Assembly (NCBI RefSeq): GCF_964204645.1
Contig: NC_134027.1
Span: forward strand, 3,584,485 to 3,648,484
From: Tubulanus polymorphus
Taxonomy: Eukaryota; Nemertea; Palaeonemertea; Tubulaniformes; Tubulanidae
Length of the DNA: 64,000 nt
Direction: 5' to 3'
Part shown: positions 14,379-25,768 of the stretch, one piece after another
Layout: every line of letters starts with the position of its first letter
Numbering within the stretch: position 1 is the stretch's first letter
Position numbers and translations under genes: made by a program
Notes under the pieces: generated by a model
What the model saw: only the letters and a program-made list of their open reading frames with translations
Databases searched by the model: none
What the model was told of the DNA's origin: nothing

Positions 14379-15062
14379 CACACTTCAAGGAGGAAGGGCA
14401 GACACCCAGTGCCGGTATGAAAGAAATCTGAAGAAAATGAAGGCGACTGTGTACATATAGGTGTGACAAACATAACAATAATATGATCAACAAAATTGAA
14501 GGCGTTACGGATCCATGTCAATGGTGCATTTGTTTCAACTTAATTTGGATAAAAGGGATGAATAAAGGAACCGAGTTTGAATTGAATTGCCTATTTTGGT
14601 TTCACCTAATCTATTGTTTCAGTTGTTACTGACTGACAACTGATTTTTCCACGCTCTTTCATGAATCTGAATGATTAACTTTAAACTGACTTGTATATCT
14701 GAAATAGGACTACCTACAAAGATCGAAATAATGCTTTATTTAAGGTTATAATCGTGGCAAACACGTTGAGTGCAGTGTTGGTTATTCAGCGGTGTATTAG
14801 GCACTGATTCAAGATGGAAGCTATGTAGAGGGCGCTGTAAAATGTTATAGAATGGCATCTCAATCATAGCATCCAGCTGGTACCGCTATGAGCATGATTG
14901 TGGTTCGAATCCCAATGTAAACTATCGTCATTCATCAATCTGACAGTAGATGGCAGTGCTAACCAGGAAGTCGACGCGCGGATAATTTAACACTAATCAT
15001 ACAAATTTGCCCTTAAGTTTAGCCAAAACTCTATCTGCAGTTTAATGTCCATATAATTTATT
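14379..15062. promoter_or_regulatory. Divergent UTP4-CHTF8 intergenic promoter region
   Basis: This 684-bp interval separates the start codons of two housekeeping genes transcribed away from each other. Both must start transcription here unless they have remote 5' exons. No TATA box was assigned. A tRNA box-B-like sequence (ggttcgaatccc) sits near 14902, inside the interval. Confidence 0.55.
14893..14913 (+). repeat. tRNA box-B-like site, possible SINE remnant
   Basis: GTGGTTCGAATCCC matches the Pol III box B consensus (GGTTCGAATCC). The preceding sequence does not fold into a convincing tRNA cloverleaf, so a real tRNA gene is unlikely. The same core occurs near 7803 (+) and in the fold-back element near 63202 (-). 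Three copies of an 11-mer in 64 kb exceed chance, which fits tRNA-derived SINE debris. Confidence 0.3.
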
Positions 15063-15679
15063 ATGCAAATTATTGTTTCACATCATAAGTTGATGTCACA
15101 ATAATTATAATGCAGATTGTTATCCAAATGTAAGAAAGACAAAACAATTGAATGAAGTCATACTAATTACCAAAAATAACCGACTGATCCTTTTTATTTT
15201 CCGATATTCTTTTTTTATAATATTGATAATCGTATGTTCATAGACCGAGTGATGATGGTTCTCAAGAATGGACGATGGTGGAACTTCAGGGTGATTTAGA
15301 AAACAGACACGGAGGAAGTCCTAATCTTTCCGGTAAATTCATCGGTGATTTACACTTCACGAAAAAGGTATCGAACTTGAGTGAAAAAGCAATCCCTGAA
15401 TATTTGATCGATGTAGACAATAAAAAGTTTGAAAATCTATTTCAGGGAGTACCAATACTCATAATTGGACATCATATACTGTATGGGAAGGTGACGAATC
15501 TCGACAAGCCGTTCGCCGTTGTTAGAAAGGAGAGAAATATCATTCCACTTCAAGAAGCAATTGAAGCTGATTTGACAGCAGAAGGGAACAGTTACATCGT
15601 AAAAGCTATCATTACAAAAAAACTTGTCTTCAAAACTCGTCCGAAGCCGATTATAGCTCATGTACCTAAGAAAATATGA
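15063..15679 (+). CDS. CHTF8: CHTF8 / CTF8, subunit of the CTF18 clamp loader
   Basis: CTF8 binds CTF18 and DCC1 to form an alternative replication factor C that loads PCNA and supports sister-chromatid cohesion. Exon 2 (15244-15679) is unmistakable: MVELQGDLE, then [23 protein letters not shown] and the C-terminal [16 protein letters not shown] all match human CHTF8. Exon 1 is short (15063-15088). It reads MQIIVSHHK across the junction, in phase, where the human protein starts MVQIVI. Its donor (AA|GTTGAT) is weak, so exon 1 is less certain than exon 2. The predicted product is about 153 aa against 121 in human, with a slightly longer centre. A polyadenylation-like AATAAA lies near 16004. 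It is divergent from UTP4. Confidence 0.92.
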
Positions 15680-17160
15680 AGATTCATGGATTATAAAAAA
15701 AAGCTGGATGCTACTTATATTGAGAATGGAAGATTAGTTTCTGTTGTATTTCTGTCCATCAGTGAATTAAACTGTGATTAATAGTATGCCTCTGAATGCT
15801 TACCATATTCATGCATTTACGTTTGGCACTTAACGGTTTAATCTGCAGTTGTACATGTAATTCTAAAAAAGTAAATAAGCTGTATCTGTAATGACTTCAT
15901 ACGGAAAAATGTCTGGCCAAAATATATGAATTTCATTACATCCGATATGCACATTGTATCATACACAGATCTTGCCAAACTCAACTATTATATCAACATT
16001 TGATAATAAACACGATGTTTACAGAAGATATGAATTAATCTTGATTATTCGATAAGAGTCTTATTTATGTATTTATCTATTGTCTTTAAATGATATCGAG
16101 TTATCGTACTAAACGTACATAGGTTTATCAGTTTTGAATTCTCGAGGAAAATCGGGTTATTCCGTCATTATCGATATGACCTCGGTCCATGCTGATTTAT
16201 TTGGCCACTCTGTCCGCGAAAACTTGTGATCGTTACACTCGGACACCAATCACACGGGAAAACTGATGCGGATGTTTATCAAGATAAGAAATGGACTACA
16301 CGTACGCATTAGATGTATATAAGCCTACATTGAATATTTCATTTTCTTTCGCTTATCGACGAAGACCATTAAGTTATTATCGTAATTGCCAAAATTAATG
16401 ATTTGCGTTCGGGTGCCAAATTAGACAATAATTCAGTCTGAAGTAAGTTTCGCGTACCAGCATTTGGTGCAATCATGGACTGTGAAACGAACTAGAGTTT
16501 TACGGTGCAATACATAAAACTTGTTACAGCGATAGTACTCTAGTACTTATTGCTGCACTGATTCCCGTTCTATTGCACTCACACGCTTCAAACACTTAAG
16601 ATATTTATCTAGCACTTAAAAACTGTTATAATATTTTGTAATCTGAAAATGATGATTAAGCCATTATTTTAGACTCCTTGTCATTATCAGATAATGAATA
16701 ACCCAAATAACGCCTGCTTATGAATATAAGAAAATTACTCAGTCGAGCCAGTGTTCGATGATAATTAATGAATCAACGATGGTTTCGTTTGCTTTTTTCG
16801 CTCATATGACCAAATTTCAAAATCGTCTGCGTCTGGATCGATCGATATGACGTACGCTCGATATTGACTTTTAATCACCTACTGGAAGATAGCGGACAAA
16901 TAAAAGAAGATAAAACTTTCTAAACCAACCGCAGCTTATCAGTCACATGACTTTCCAGTACGTATATAACCTGGATATAGCAAGTGCCAGCGCTGGTCTC
17001 TCATTGCAGCCCTTTCCAGGAAACGCAACAGCTGATTAGCGATCTGATTTTCATCTCCACATCAATGTATAAATATAACGAAGTCAACACAATCTACGTT
17101 TAATTAGTAACAAGAATTCAATCGATCAAAATTGCGGGCTGCTTGAGAACTTTGCGAAAA
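15680..17160. other. Intergenic, CHTF8 3' region to ML gene promoter
   Basis: This holds the CHTF8 3' UTR, with AATAAA near 16004, and about 1 kb upstream of the ML-domain gene. No further gene or clear repeat was seen. Confidence 0.5.
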
Positions 17161-19031
17161 ATGAGTTACATCAAAGTCGGCGTCATTTCTGCATTGTTGG
17201 CCGTGGTCGTGGTCAGCGTGTACTTGGTATACTTCCGACACCCGCCGCCGGACGATATTTTAGCAGCCAACCGAAAAAAGACAGCTTCATCGAGACTGGC
17301 GCGTCAGGCTTTACGGGATGATTACGATTACGACGACGATGATCCAGTTGCTGCCTCGAAGAGAATGTGGGAATCTTGGATTGAAGAAAATGGCCACGTG
17401 TCTATTGGTGAACTATACGATAAATGCGGTGAGTATGACTTATGTAAGATTAATTATCTAGCCGAAATTGAACAGTTACGTGATTGAAATTCGACTCTTC
17501 ACCAAATTTACTTATAATAAGATTATCTAAGTCAAATAGCACTTTTCCAGTTGTATAGGCTATACTACATACATCTTGAAACATTTGTACATTTCTTTAG
17601 TTCACGAGTAAGAGTTTAGCGATACGTTTAATCTTTTCATGAAATAGAACTTCTGTAATAAAAAGAAAAAAAAAACAATCAATTTAAACAATCCCAGATT
17701 GTGAATTCATTCTTTAAAACTAAGTTTACTATGATTCATTATAAAACAATGACAGCTATGCAGATCGTTTTGATCGTTGAATCCTGGTACTGCTGCAAAA
17801 TGTATTACATACATACACAGTTAACGGGTTGAATTTGGGTATTTTTATCACACCGCGGATAATCGAGATCACGGGATACAATTTCCTCTTAAAAATGTTC
17901 ATACTACGGTTAAAAACTGTGTCAGTACATCAGTACTATAGTACTGAATAATGTTATGATAATTGATACTGCGTGTGTGTCACATTTCGCGTAATCCAAT
18001 TAGCAGTTACGTAGAATCCTTCTTTCACGGCTAACCACAGGGCCAGAGCCAGAATTTCGGAAAAGGTTTACTTTTTAATTCATCATGAACAATTTTCGAT
18101 TGCAGAAGGTGACGATAGAATAATGGTTGGAAAGACGATCTTGGTACCTGACAAGAAATTGGGAGGAGTGACGTCATTTACCTATGTCAATGTTACCTGG
18201 GGTGAGTTAACAAAATTATGAACACTGGGTTAAAGGGAAGCCATGGGGGGTACCGTGCACATAGATATCGATAGAATCATTTATAATGTAGTCTACTTGA
18301 CCTGTCACTATCAGTCACTTTGTGACTAGACGTGATAAAAATCGCGATTGTCTTTGAATTATGAATTTGTTGATGGTAGGCCTAACCGCGAAGCTGTATT
18401 CCTATCTTGAAGATCAAAGTTGACGATATGTCAATTCGGCAATGATTGTATCGAATATATTGCATTTTCTTTTCATATACATATTTTTTTGATATAGGCC
18501 TATCTCTTTTGATTAACCGATGACGAAAAGTTCGTTTCTGGTCGCCTATTTATTCGACCAGCCTTATATTTCTATAGCCTTATATTACTCTGTAGAAAAA
18601 TATCGCTTATTATACTATCAATTCATAAAGGGTTGATAAAGACATGAGTAAATAAAGACATGATTTGATTACAGAAAACTTGATCGATGATGGCGAATTG
18701 TTTATCGAGGTGAAATACAACGGTAAAGACTTGTACAGCAATCATTGGGAACTATGTACTGTAGATGAAGGCGAGGAAGATCAGATCATATTCTGCCCCA
18801 TAAAACCAGGACAAAAGAATTATAGAAAACAACTAAAGATACCAAATTATATACCTAAGGTGAGGACATCCACGAAAAAGAATCACTTCAATTAACAAAA
18901 TTTGCGCAGGTTTTTCAGCTGTGAAATACGATGTTTTATGTTCATTTTAGGGTCGATATGTAACGAAGGCGTGGGCCACAGATCAAGATGGAAATGAAAT
19001 AGGTTGCGCCTATTCTGATTTCGTGTTATAG
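17161..19031 (+). CDS. Membrane-anchored ML-domain (MD-2/NPC2-like) lipid-binding protein
   Basis: Four exons (17161-17428, 18106-18201, 18675-18859, 18951-19031) join in phase to 209 aa. Residues 5-25 are a hydrophobic segment (VGVISALLAVVVVSVYLVYF) followed by a charged, Asp-rich linker (DDYDYDDDD). From about residue 85 the sequence follows the ML-domain pattern: YDKCG, then a strand with KTILVPD, a Gly-rich turn, HWELCTVDEG, IIFCPIKPGQ, a proline-rich IPNYIPKGRY and the terminal GCAYSDFVL. ML domains bind lipids in NPC2, MD-2, GM2 activator and PG/PI transfer proteins. Most are secreted; here the N-terminal segment may be an uncleaved type II anchor or a long signal peptide. A TTG lies 18 bp upstream, but the ATG at 17161 is the sensible start. 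The ligand is unknown. Confidence 0.82.
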
Positions 19032-21825
19032 AACGAACAAAATGCGCAGAAACGGGTCTCGGTGCAATAGAAGAGAGGAATATGGTCCAACAGGACTCCA
19101 GTCCTCCTCGATAAGTTGATGGCTAATACGAAGAGATGAAAGATAGTTTTAAACCTGTAGAACTGTAAGCTTGTGTGACGAGTGAATTCATTTCCCGGTG
19201 ACTCTTTCCATCTTCCCGGCGGTTTTATCGCCAGCCAGCTGCCTCTTCGTTCCAGAATATCCTCTATATTCCAAGTCAAGTATTTCACTATAACGTGCAT
19301 AGGTTGTAGATGTTACTGAAAGATCTGTCTATATTTACTGTGATTAACTTATTCGTGTATACATTTATTATTGAACTAACAATCCGCGTTGGTATCACAA
19401 AGCCCAAGTACTTCAAAAAATGGTCAACTGTTTGATATTCAATTTCTTACGATATTCATTTGGTTGATAATCTTCGAAATTTGATCCATTAACGTTTCTT
19501 ATAGCTCGGTAGCGTTGAAACTGAAGTCGACCCTCTACACGTCACTACATTGACAGTGTGGTTGGACCTTGGTGTAAAGATACCTTCAATGCGGTGCGAT
19601 CTTGTAAAACCTGGTGTATTGGTGCTATTTTCATTTTTACCGATGTCCACTGAACCGGTGTTACCGTCATTGTGATGTGCGTATCATTTTGCAAAGAATT
19701 AACACCGGTCCTCAGCGTTATGGTCATCCGTTTAATACTTATATTATATTTTCATGTAATGATATATGTTCATTATATAGGTTTATTATTGATTGAAGAA
19801 TATACTGTAATCATGTGTATGGCATAAACATGCGGTCAAACTGTTCTCAAAGTTCGAGTATTTCAGTTAGATAAACTGCTCGATCTAAAACTCGATCTCG
19901 ATAAACGCCAGTTTATGATTATCAAGAAAAGCGATAATGCATTGTTAATCATACCAGTTCAAGGCACGCTTTAAGTAGCTGTTCTAATGTTAACTAAGAT
20001 ATTGCCAAAAATCACGTACTTCGTATGAAATCGATAGAAACAGATCTTTGGTTCACGACGAAACGATCATTGATTTTGTATTTTTCGTTTTATTCTAATA
20101 AAAAAGTTATGATTTTATTTATATATCTAAAACCTATATCCGAATAAAGAAGCACTTTGATTAGTTCTCGATCAATATACACTTACTATTCCAATAACAT
20201 AATGTTCATCTCAAATCTAAAAATTACTGAAAGCATGCATAATTTCCACTGCTATATGTACTGAGTGGACTTTTTTTTGGAAATAACTATGACATGATAT
20301 TGTGAAGCATAATATTTTTGCGCGCGTTAGAGCCTGATGTGATATGTATAGAATGGAGTAGAAATACGTCGAGTTCCATTGTTGTGAGTTTAATTCGAAT
20401 TTAGAATCAAGCTCGTAAACAACTAATAGAACTGTGGAACAATTTCTGAGGTTAGTTTTAGATTCGTGTGAAAAGATGATACCACGATGAATGACGAAGA
20501 TTCATATTGAATCGCAAAATACTGGACCTATCCCTTTGTGTACGGATCAACACGGGGATTTAGGCACGAAAAACACTTAAAGAAATAAAAAAGGCATAAA
20601 TAAGGCTGCAGAAAAGATCGTACTGTATGATAAACATGTAACATTCATATATAGTTGCAGTCTTACATATGAAACCATTCAATTCTCAAAATGTAAGAGA
20701 AAAGCGGTAATAATCATTACTATAATTGTATTTTTGTATTATTTTTGTTAATAATTCAATGAAAAAAATGATAAAGTTTAATTACTAACGAAGTTGATTG
20801 CAATCTTGTATTGAATATTCAATCCTATGTTCGACCCGATAAAAGTAATTGAGAAATGGAAATAATGTAATTCTATGGATTTGATTCACATTCCGATATG
20901 ATTTCACAAAATTCATAAGACAAATAAAATAATCATACGTAGATGAAATCAAATGATGTTTCTTGTAACTTGTTTTCACGGTAATACGTGGTTTACCGGA
21001 TAGGAATGGGGTTTTTCATACTCACGTTATCCTTCGGTAAACGTAAACCATTCCTGAAATAAGCTTTCCGGATTTAGAAGCTGGAACATACGAGAAAGAA
21101 AAATTGAAATCGAATGTTCTGCAATTCTCCCTGGGGAAAAAGGATTCCGTATCATCTACCGATTTCGAGGAATTGCAATCAACTCAAATGACGGAACTCG
21201 CAGTTATGATTATCTATTACTATTGTGCGTAAAATGAATATCCATTTCAGTAATATGTATAGGCCTACGCTGCATAGAATTTGAATTTTTGATGAATACA
21301 CCAGAATAACCAAACGTGAATTGAATAGTGTCCTTTTGTTTCAAATATAACTTTGAACATTCTGATCTTCCTGGTTCAGTCCCTCTCGTTTTTGCTTTAA
21401 TAATAATTAGTTCCGTAGGTTTTTGCACTTTCACACGGTGGCTGGTGTGTATATGATATCGACTCATTAGGGATCGAAGGTGATAAGTGTGGAAGTGTTG
21501 ATGGCCCAATTATCGATTCTTGCAATTCGGTTGTGGATAAAGGCGTGTTCGTCAATATTCGTGCTATAAGTTCCGAATCCTTGCGGAAAATCATCTAAAC
21601 TCTTCGTAACTGATGGACAGAATATCGGTTTCAGGAACAAAACGCTGTTGACTTGCTTTGAATGTGACTGTTTTGGAAACTGTGACGATTTTACGAGCGA
21701 TGAATTAGTTATTGGACAACAACTTTGAGCAAGGCTTAACAATCCGTATACATCGTGTAGGTTCTCACGGGATTGTAGCTGACTTTTCTCGCAAGGTCAT
21801 CACGGTTTCATCACCTTTATTCAGA
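19032..21825. other. Intergenic, no gene seen
   Basis: About 2.8 kb of AT-rich sequence between the ML gene and the GPCR. Open frames are short, without domain signal or matching splice sites. Nothing else is supported. Confidence 0.5.
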
Positions 21826-22842
21826 ATGTACAACAACACGACAATCGTTATAAATACTGTTAATCACTCTAAAACTGTTGAAGAGGTTATTGTACCGGGT
21901 CTGGTGTATACTGTTATATTTTCGATTTTACGTCTTGTTATTTTGTCTATGGGTGTATTCGGTAATGGATTACTGATTATTTCGTACATAGTATGCGGTA
22001 AGCTTCGCACGAGCACAAATGCATTCATACTGATGGTCGCTATCTCAGATTTGATGCTCGCGTTACTCTTGATAGCCGAGAAGCTGATTACATTCTTCGG
22101 GTGGCATCATCTGTTGGACCAGCGGACACATATACCCACGATTTTCATCCTCATTACCTTTATAACGTATGCCGTGTCGGTTTTTGGTCAAGTGGCGATC
22201 TCTGCAAATCGATATGTGAAAATATGTCGTCCGAAATATTATGATTCGTTGTATACGAATCGTATGATTGTTCTCTACACGGTTATTTTGTTCTCGAGCG
22301 CCATTCTGATTCAATCCTGCATAACTTTCGTCGGAAAATGTCGAATGTATTTCGATGGATTTATGATACGACTAGCCACTAGGAATCAGGATCACTGTCT
22401 CTACGCGTTTATGGGCGAACTTTCGTCTCCGACTATAATCATTTTCGTTCTGTACTTTGAAATATTTCGTACGATCTACAAAAGCGGACGACGAACGAAA
22501 AGATCGTCATCAGCCAAGAAACAGTTGCGCGTTACGATCGGACTGTGCGCCGCATTCGTTACCCTGGTCGTGGCCTTTACGCCATGGTCGGTAGTGGCCA
22601 TATTAGATAGCTTTTTGCAAACTAACGCAACTTTTCAGGCAATCAGACTTGCTTGCGAATGGACTATGCTGACAACGATTTCAAACCCGATTATTTACGG
22701 TTTAATGAACACGAATTTCAAACGCGGATATCTAATCGTCATTCGTAAATGTATCCCGGGATGCGGAAGAACATTCCTCAATTTTGAACGAAACCGAAAC
22801 CACAGCAGCGCAAACACGAATACGACCTCATCTTCTGTTTAA
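21826..22842 (+). CDS. Class A GPCR, melatonin-receptor-like (NRY motif)
   Basis: An intronless frame encodes 338 aa with seven hydrophobic segments. The N-terminus carries N-glycosylation sites (NNTT, NHSK). TM1 has GNGLL and TM2 has the conserved Asp (AISDLML). TM3 ends in NRY rather than DRY, as melatonin receptors do, followed by ICRPKYYDSLY. TM7 ends NPIIYGLMN with FKRGY after it. Two usual class A features are missing: no Cys occupies the TM3 position that normally pairs with ECL2, and the TM6 CWxP is FTP. The frame stays open upstream to a TTG at 21712, but 21826 is the first ATG. The ligand cannot be inferred. A 90-bp copy of its TM5 region lies downstream at 24071-24161. Confidence 0.87.
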   Translation: MYNNTTIVINTVNHSKTVEEVIVPGLVYTVIFSILRLVILSMGVFGNGLLIISYIVCGKLRTSTNAFILMVAISDLMLALLLIAEKLITFFGWHHLLDQRTHIPTIFILITFITYAVSVFGQVAISANRYVKICRPKYYDSLYTNRMIVLYTVILFSSAILIQSCITFVGKCRMYFDGFMIRLATRNQDHCLYAFMGELSSPTIIIFVLYFEIFRTIYKSGRRTKRSSSAKKQLRVTIGLCAAFVTLVVAFTPWSVVAILDSFLQTNATFQAIRLACEWTMLTTISNPIIYGLMNTNFKRGYLIVIRKCIPGCGRTFLNFERNRNHSSANTNTTSSSV

Positions 22843-23077
22843 TTAATCATATATAAACCTCAAAACGAATTTCCATATATATTCTAGAATGCACCAGTCT
22901 TGTTCACGTACACATTCCTTTGTAAATCAAATACTTATACGATATAAGTGAATAAAGCAAAGATATTCTAAAGGTATGAATATATAAGCATTTTGTTGTT
23001 GTCATTAAGCCGTTGTAAAGAAGTAGGCGAACTTGTTGATATAAGATAGTATAGGACATGCTCCATTACATATATCA

Positions 23078-23647
23078 CTAATCGTCCCAGGTAACATACG
23101 AGAAATCATCTGTTTCATGGTCTTCTCCGCCGTATGGATAGGTGCATTTATCACTGTTGGCGCTGATTTTGCCTGGAATTGTACCGTAAGGTGTATTGGC
23201 AACTACTGAAAAGTAAACGCCAGTACCGTCTAACATGAATCCCGTAGCTAACGGTTTCTTCGGGGTGTGCTTATCATCGGCTTTCTGTAAACGAATTCCA
23301 AACAAGATATATACAACTTTATATGTATGTAATGAATAGATATGTATATAATGTTTTTTTCAACCAATATCAGTTACCTTTAATTCCATCTCAGCTGTGG
23401 CGCACACCCACCAGAAATTTGTTGTGCAATGTTCCTTGCCCTCTACACCGTACCAGCAGTAATATACCCCGTCCATTTTTGCGGCCTTGCCCGGAACCCG
23501 TCCATGTTCACAGTCGGCGACTGCAAGGTACACATCCAAATCTCCGACTTGTTCGGCCAGACAAACTGCATTCGCTTCAACATCTCCTGAATTTTTGTTA
23601 ATCCACACTGTTCTTAATCCAGGAACGATTAATTCGTCTTTTCCCAT
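23078..23647 (-). CDS. DM9-domain lectin (DM9CP-type), copy 1
   Basis: Two exons (23378-23647, 23078-23284) joined in phase 0 encode 158 aa with no signal peptide. The two DM9 repeats share the motif order alpha-x-A-V-x-LAxQ, VPGK/IPGK, YPYGG-E-H and a final W: AVCLAEQVGDLDVYLAVAD, RVPGK and CTTNFWWVCA in exon 1; LATGF, VVANTPYGTIPGK, YPYGGEDHETDDFSYVTWD in exon 2. Known DM9-containing proteins of oysters are cytoplasmic or haemocyte-surface lectins that bind mannose and act in microbial recognition. Mannose binding here is inferred from the family. Exon 1 has WYGVEGKEH where copies usually have YPYGG-E. Paralogue: 49920-51500. Confidence 0.9.
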
Positions 23648-23897
23648 GTCACTTTAATGTTCAGTATTTGCAGAAATAAGCAGATCGTGTCAGTGCGTAC
23701 GTATATGAATTGTGTAAACCTTTTAACTGAAGTAATTCCTTTTGAAGCAATTTTTTACTCTTTTCAATGTTCACGACTTGACATACATTTATAAGACGTA
23801 ACCAGATATTTCTATTGGTAGATTTGAATAGATATGTGGTAGACGTACCGGCATGGCATAAACCGAAAGTCAAACCTAACATTCATTAACTAAGGAA

Positions 23898-24045
23898 TCT
23901 GTCCGCAAGGTTTTTGGAGTGCGCGCACTTCGACCGAATCCAATGTTCCAAGGATGGAGATTGTCGGAGTTTGAAAAGTTGGAAGTGGCCTCATTGTTTG
24001 ATTCAAGTATTCAATGTTAAGCCAATGCTAGTCGAAGCATGGCTG
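23898..24045 (+). pseudogene. WAP-domain relic
   Basis: The DNA follows the WAP repeats of the gene at 25127-25768. TGTCCGC, TTGGAGT, CGACC, CCAATGTT, AAGGATGGAGATTGTC, GTGGCC and GATTCAA occur in the same order and spacing as in its second and third repeats. Translation keeps QCSKDGDC but loses the paired Cys (KSWKW instead of KCCRW), and flanking exons are absent. It is a broken copy of part of one WAP exon, directly followed by a GPCR fragment. Confidence 0.75.
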
Positions 24046-24070
24046 ATGTCCCTGATTCAATCACACATTG

Positions 24071-24165
24071 ATGGACGAACTTTTATTTCCGACCCTAATC
24101 ATTTTCGTTCTGTACTTCAAAAATATATATTTCGTGAGATCTACAATAGCGCAGGACGAAAGGAA
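24071..24165 (+). pseudogene. GPCR fragment (TM5 to intracellular loop 3 relic)
   Basis: This is a diverged copy of GPCR bases 22411-22500. The run AATCATTTTCGTTCTGTACT is identical, and flanking GACGAACTTT, TCCGAC, ATATTTCGT, GATCTACAA, AGCG and GGACGAA match with small indels. The reading frame is shifted by the indels. It retains only this part of the receptor and lies 26 bp after the WAP relic, so it reflects a local duplication and fusion event rather than a working gene. Confidence 0.8.
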
Positions 24166-24871
24166 ACGCGCCCATTAGACATTTCCTGTAAACTTTTTCA
24201 TTATTAAGAATGATTATGATACACAGTATAGATAATCAAAGGATATATTTTGAGTGCATACTTGAGATGCGAGCGTTTGTCTCATGGATACACGAGAAAA
24301 GCACTCAAGGGGTACTCCTCTATTTCAGCCAAAGCAGGAAAATCGAACAACAAAATAGCGCTGATATACACGTGAACAAGGATGTTACACTTAATGGAAT
24401 CTAAATGATCCTCTGATCAGGTGGATAATTAGTTTTGGAAATCGATTCATTATCTATTTTATGAAATTCGACGAACGATTACAAAAATACATGAAGAGGA
24501 TATAAACTTAATACGCTACGTAATAACGAGAATCCCACAATGATAATAAAAGACGACGTCCGAAAATAATTTCGTATTTCATTATCATTGGGGAGTCTCG
24601 TTATTTTATCGTCACAACACGGATGTAGTGTTTTATCAATGTTGATTAGTTTCTAGCCTTAGAAATTTTGCCCTTCGCAGATGTTTGACATAATTTGCAC
24701 ACAAATGTATATTAATGGACACACAATCAATACATAAACCCGGAACCGGAATCAAAACACGTCTGGTTTGTAAAGTGTGACTAAAGGTACGGATCTATAC
24801 AGTGTAGCAGACACTAACATTCACAGTCGTTAATACTCTTTGTTGTTAGGAATATATGCGAAGGTTTTAAG

Positions 24872-25768
24872 ATGGCGAATATTCAGGTATTCATATATAA
24901 CATTTTCCAGTTTAACATGGTTAAGCTCTATTTATTCGTCTATCTGATGTTTTTATTTGTTGATGTTGATTTTCTAAAGGTTCTGACGTTTGCGATGTTC
25001 TTGGTCGCGTCGTGTATCGTAAGTTGAAGAAGATTTTATACTCATTTCCATCTTGTACAAAACATGCATAAATATCTGTCGGGATGTACATTCGTAGTTC
25101 AGTTATTTCTATCTAATTCAATATAGAATGTCGGTTCAGCGATGGTCAAACCTCCCGTTTATCCGGGTTCAAAACCAGGGACGTGTCCGGGTGGTATGTC
25201 ACATTGTGCAATTGAACCGAACCAATGTTTCAAGGATGAAGATTGTCCTGGAGTCAGGAAATGTTGCATGTGGCCCTGCGGTGGATTCAACTATTGCGTC
25301 AAGCCGAGGCGAAGCTCCGTTTATCCGGGTTCAAAACCGGGGATGTGTCCGCGAGTTGTCGTTGGAGTCTGTGAAATGCGACAGGACCAATGTTTCAACG
25401 ATGAAGATTGTCCTGCAGTCAGGAAATGTTGCAGGCGGTACTGCGGTGGATTTAACTACTGTGCCGAGCTGAACCAAAGCTCCGTCGCTTATCTGGGTGC
25501 AAAACGAGGGATGTGTCCGCTCGTTGATGTTGGAGTCTGTGAAATGCGACCCAACCAATGTTTCAATGATGAAGATTGTCCTGCAGTCAGGAAATGTTGC
25601 AGGTGGCCCAGCGCTGGATTCAACTATTGTGCCGAGCCGAGTCGAAGCTCCGTCGTTTACTCAGGGCATAATAAAGCCTTTTCTACTCGCATATCATTTT
25701 GCCTTAAATCTTATCATTGTATCTTAATTATAACTATCTGTGCAATTGCTTGTTTAGTAATTAATTGA
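24872..25768 (+). CDS. Secreted three-WAP-domain protein with hydrophobic tail
   Basis: The favoured model has exons 24872-24886, 24980-25018 and 25127-25768, giving 231 aa. The signal peptide reads MANIQVLTFAMFLVASCI then NVGSA, the probable cleavage site. Three WAP (four-disulfide core) repeats follow, each KPG/KRG-x-CP, C, NQCF, DEDCP, RKCC and FNYC. WAP proteins are typically protease inhibitors, antimicrobials or shell-matrix proteins. Repeat 3 reads WPSAGFNYC, so its seventh Cys is replaced by Ser. The C-terminal 19 residues (SYHCILIITICAIACLVIN) are hydrophobic and could be a GPI signal or membrane anchor. Alternatively 24872-25018 could be read without the first intron, giving a longer hydrophobic leader. 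Tandem paralogue: 26553-27029. Confidence 0.84.

Noticed and set aside
14885-14960. Possible tRNA gene
   Set aside because: Only box B is present; no acceptor-stem pairing or A box at the right distance.
21210-21742. Minus-strand frames upstream of the GPCR
   Set aside because: Ser/His-rich, overlapping in several registers, no domain, and located in the GPCR promoter region.
25128-25727. Alternative-frame open segments over the WAP exon
   Set aside because: The repeated DNA keeps other frames open; only the 25127-25768 frame has the WAP cysteine pattern and a signal peptide.
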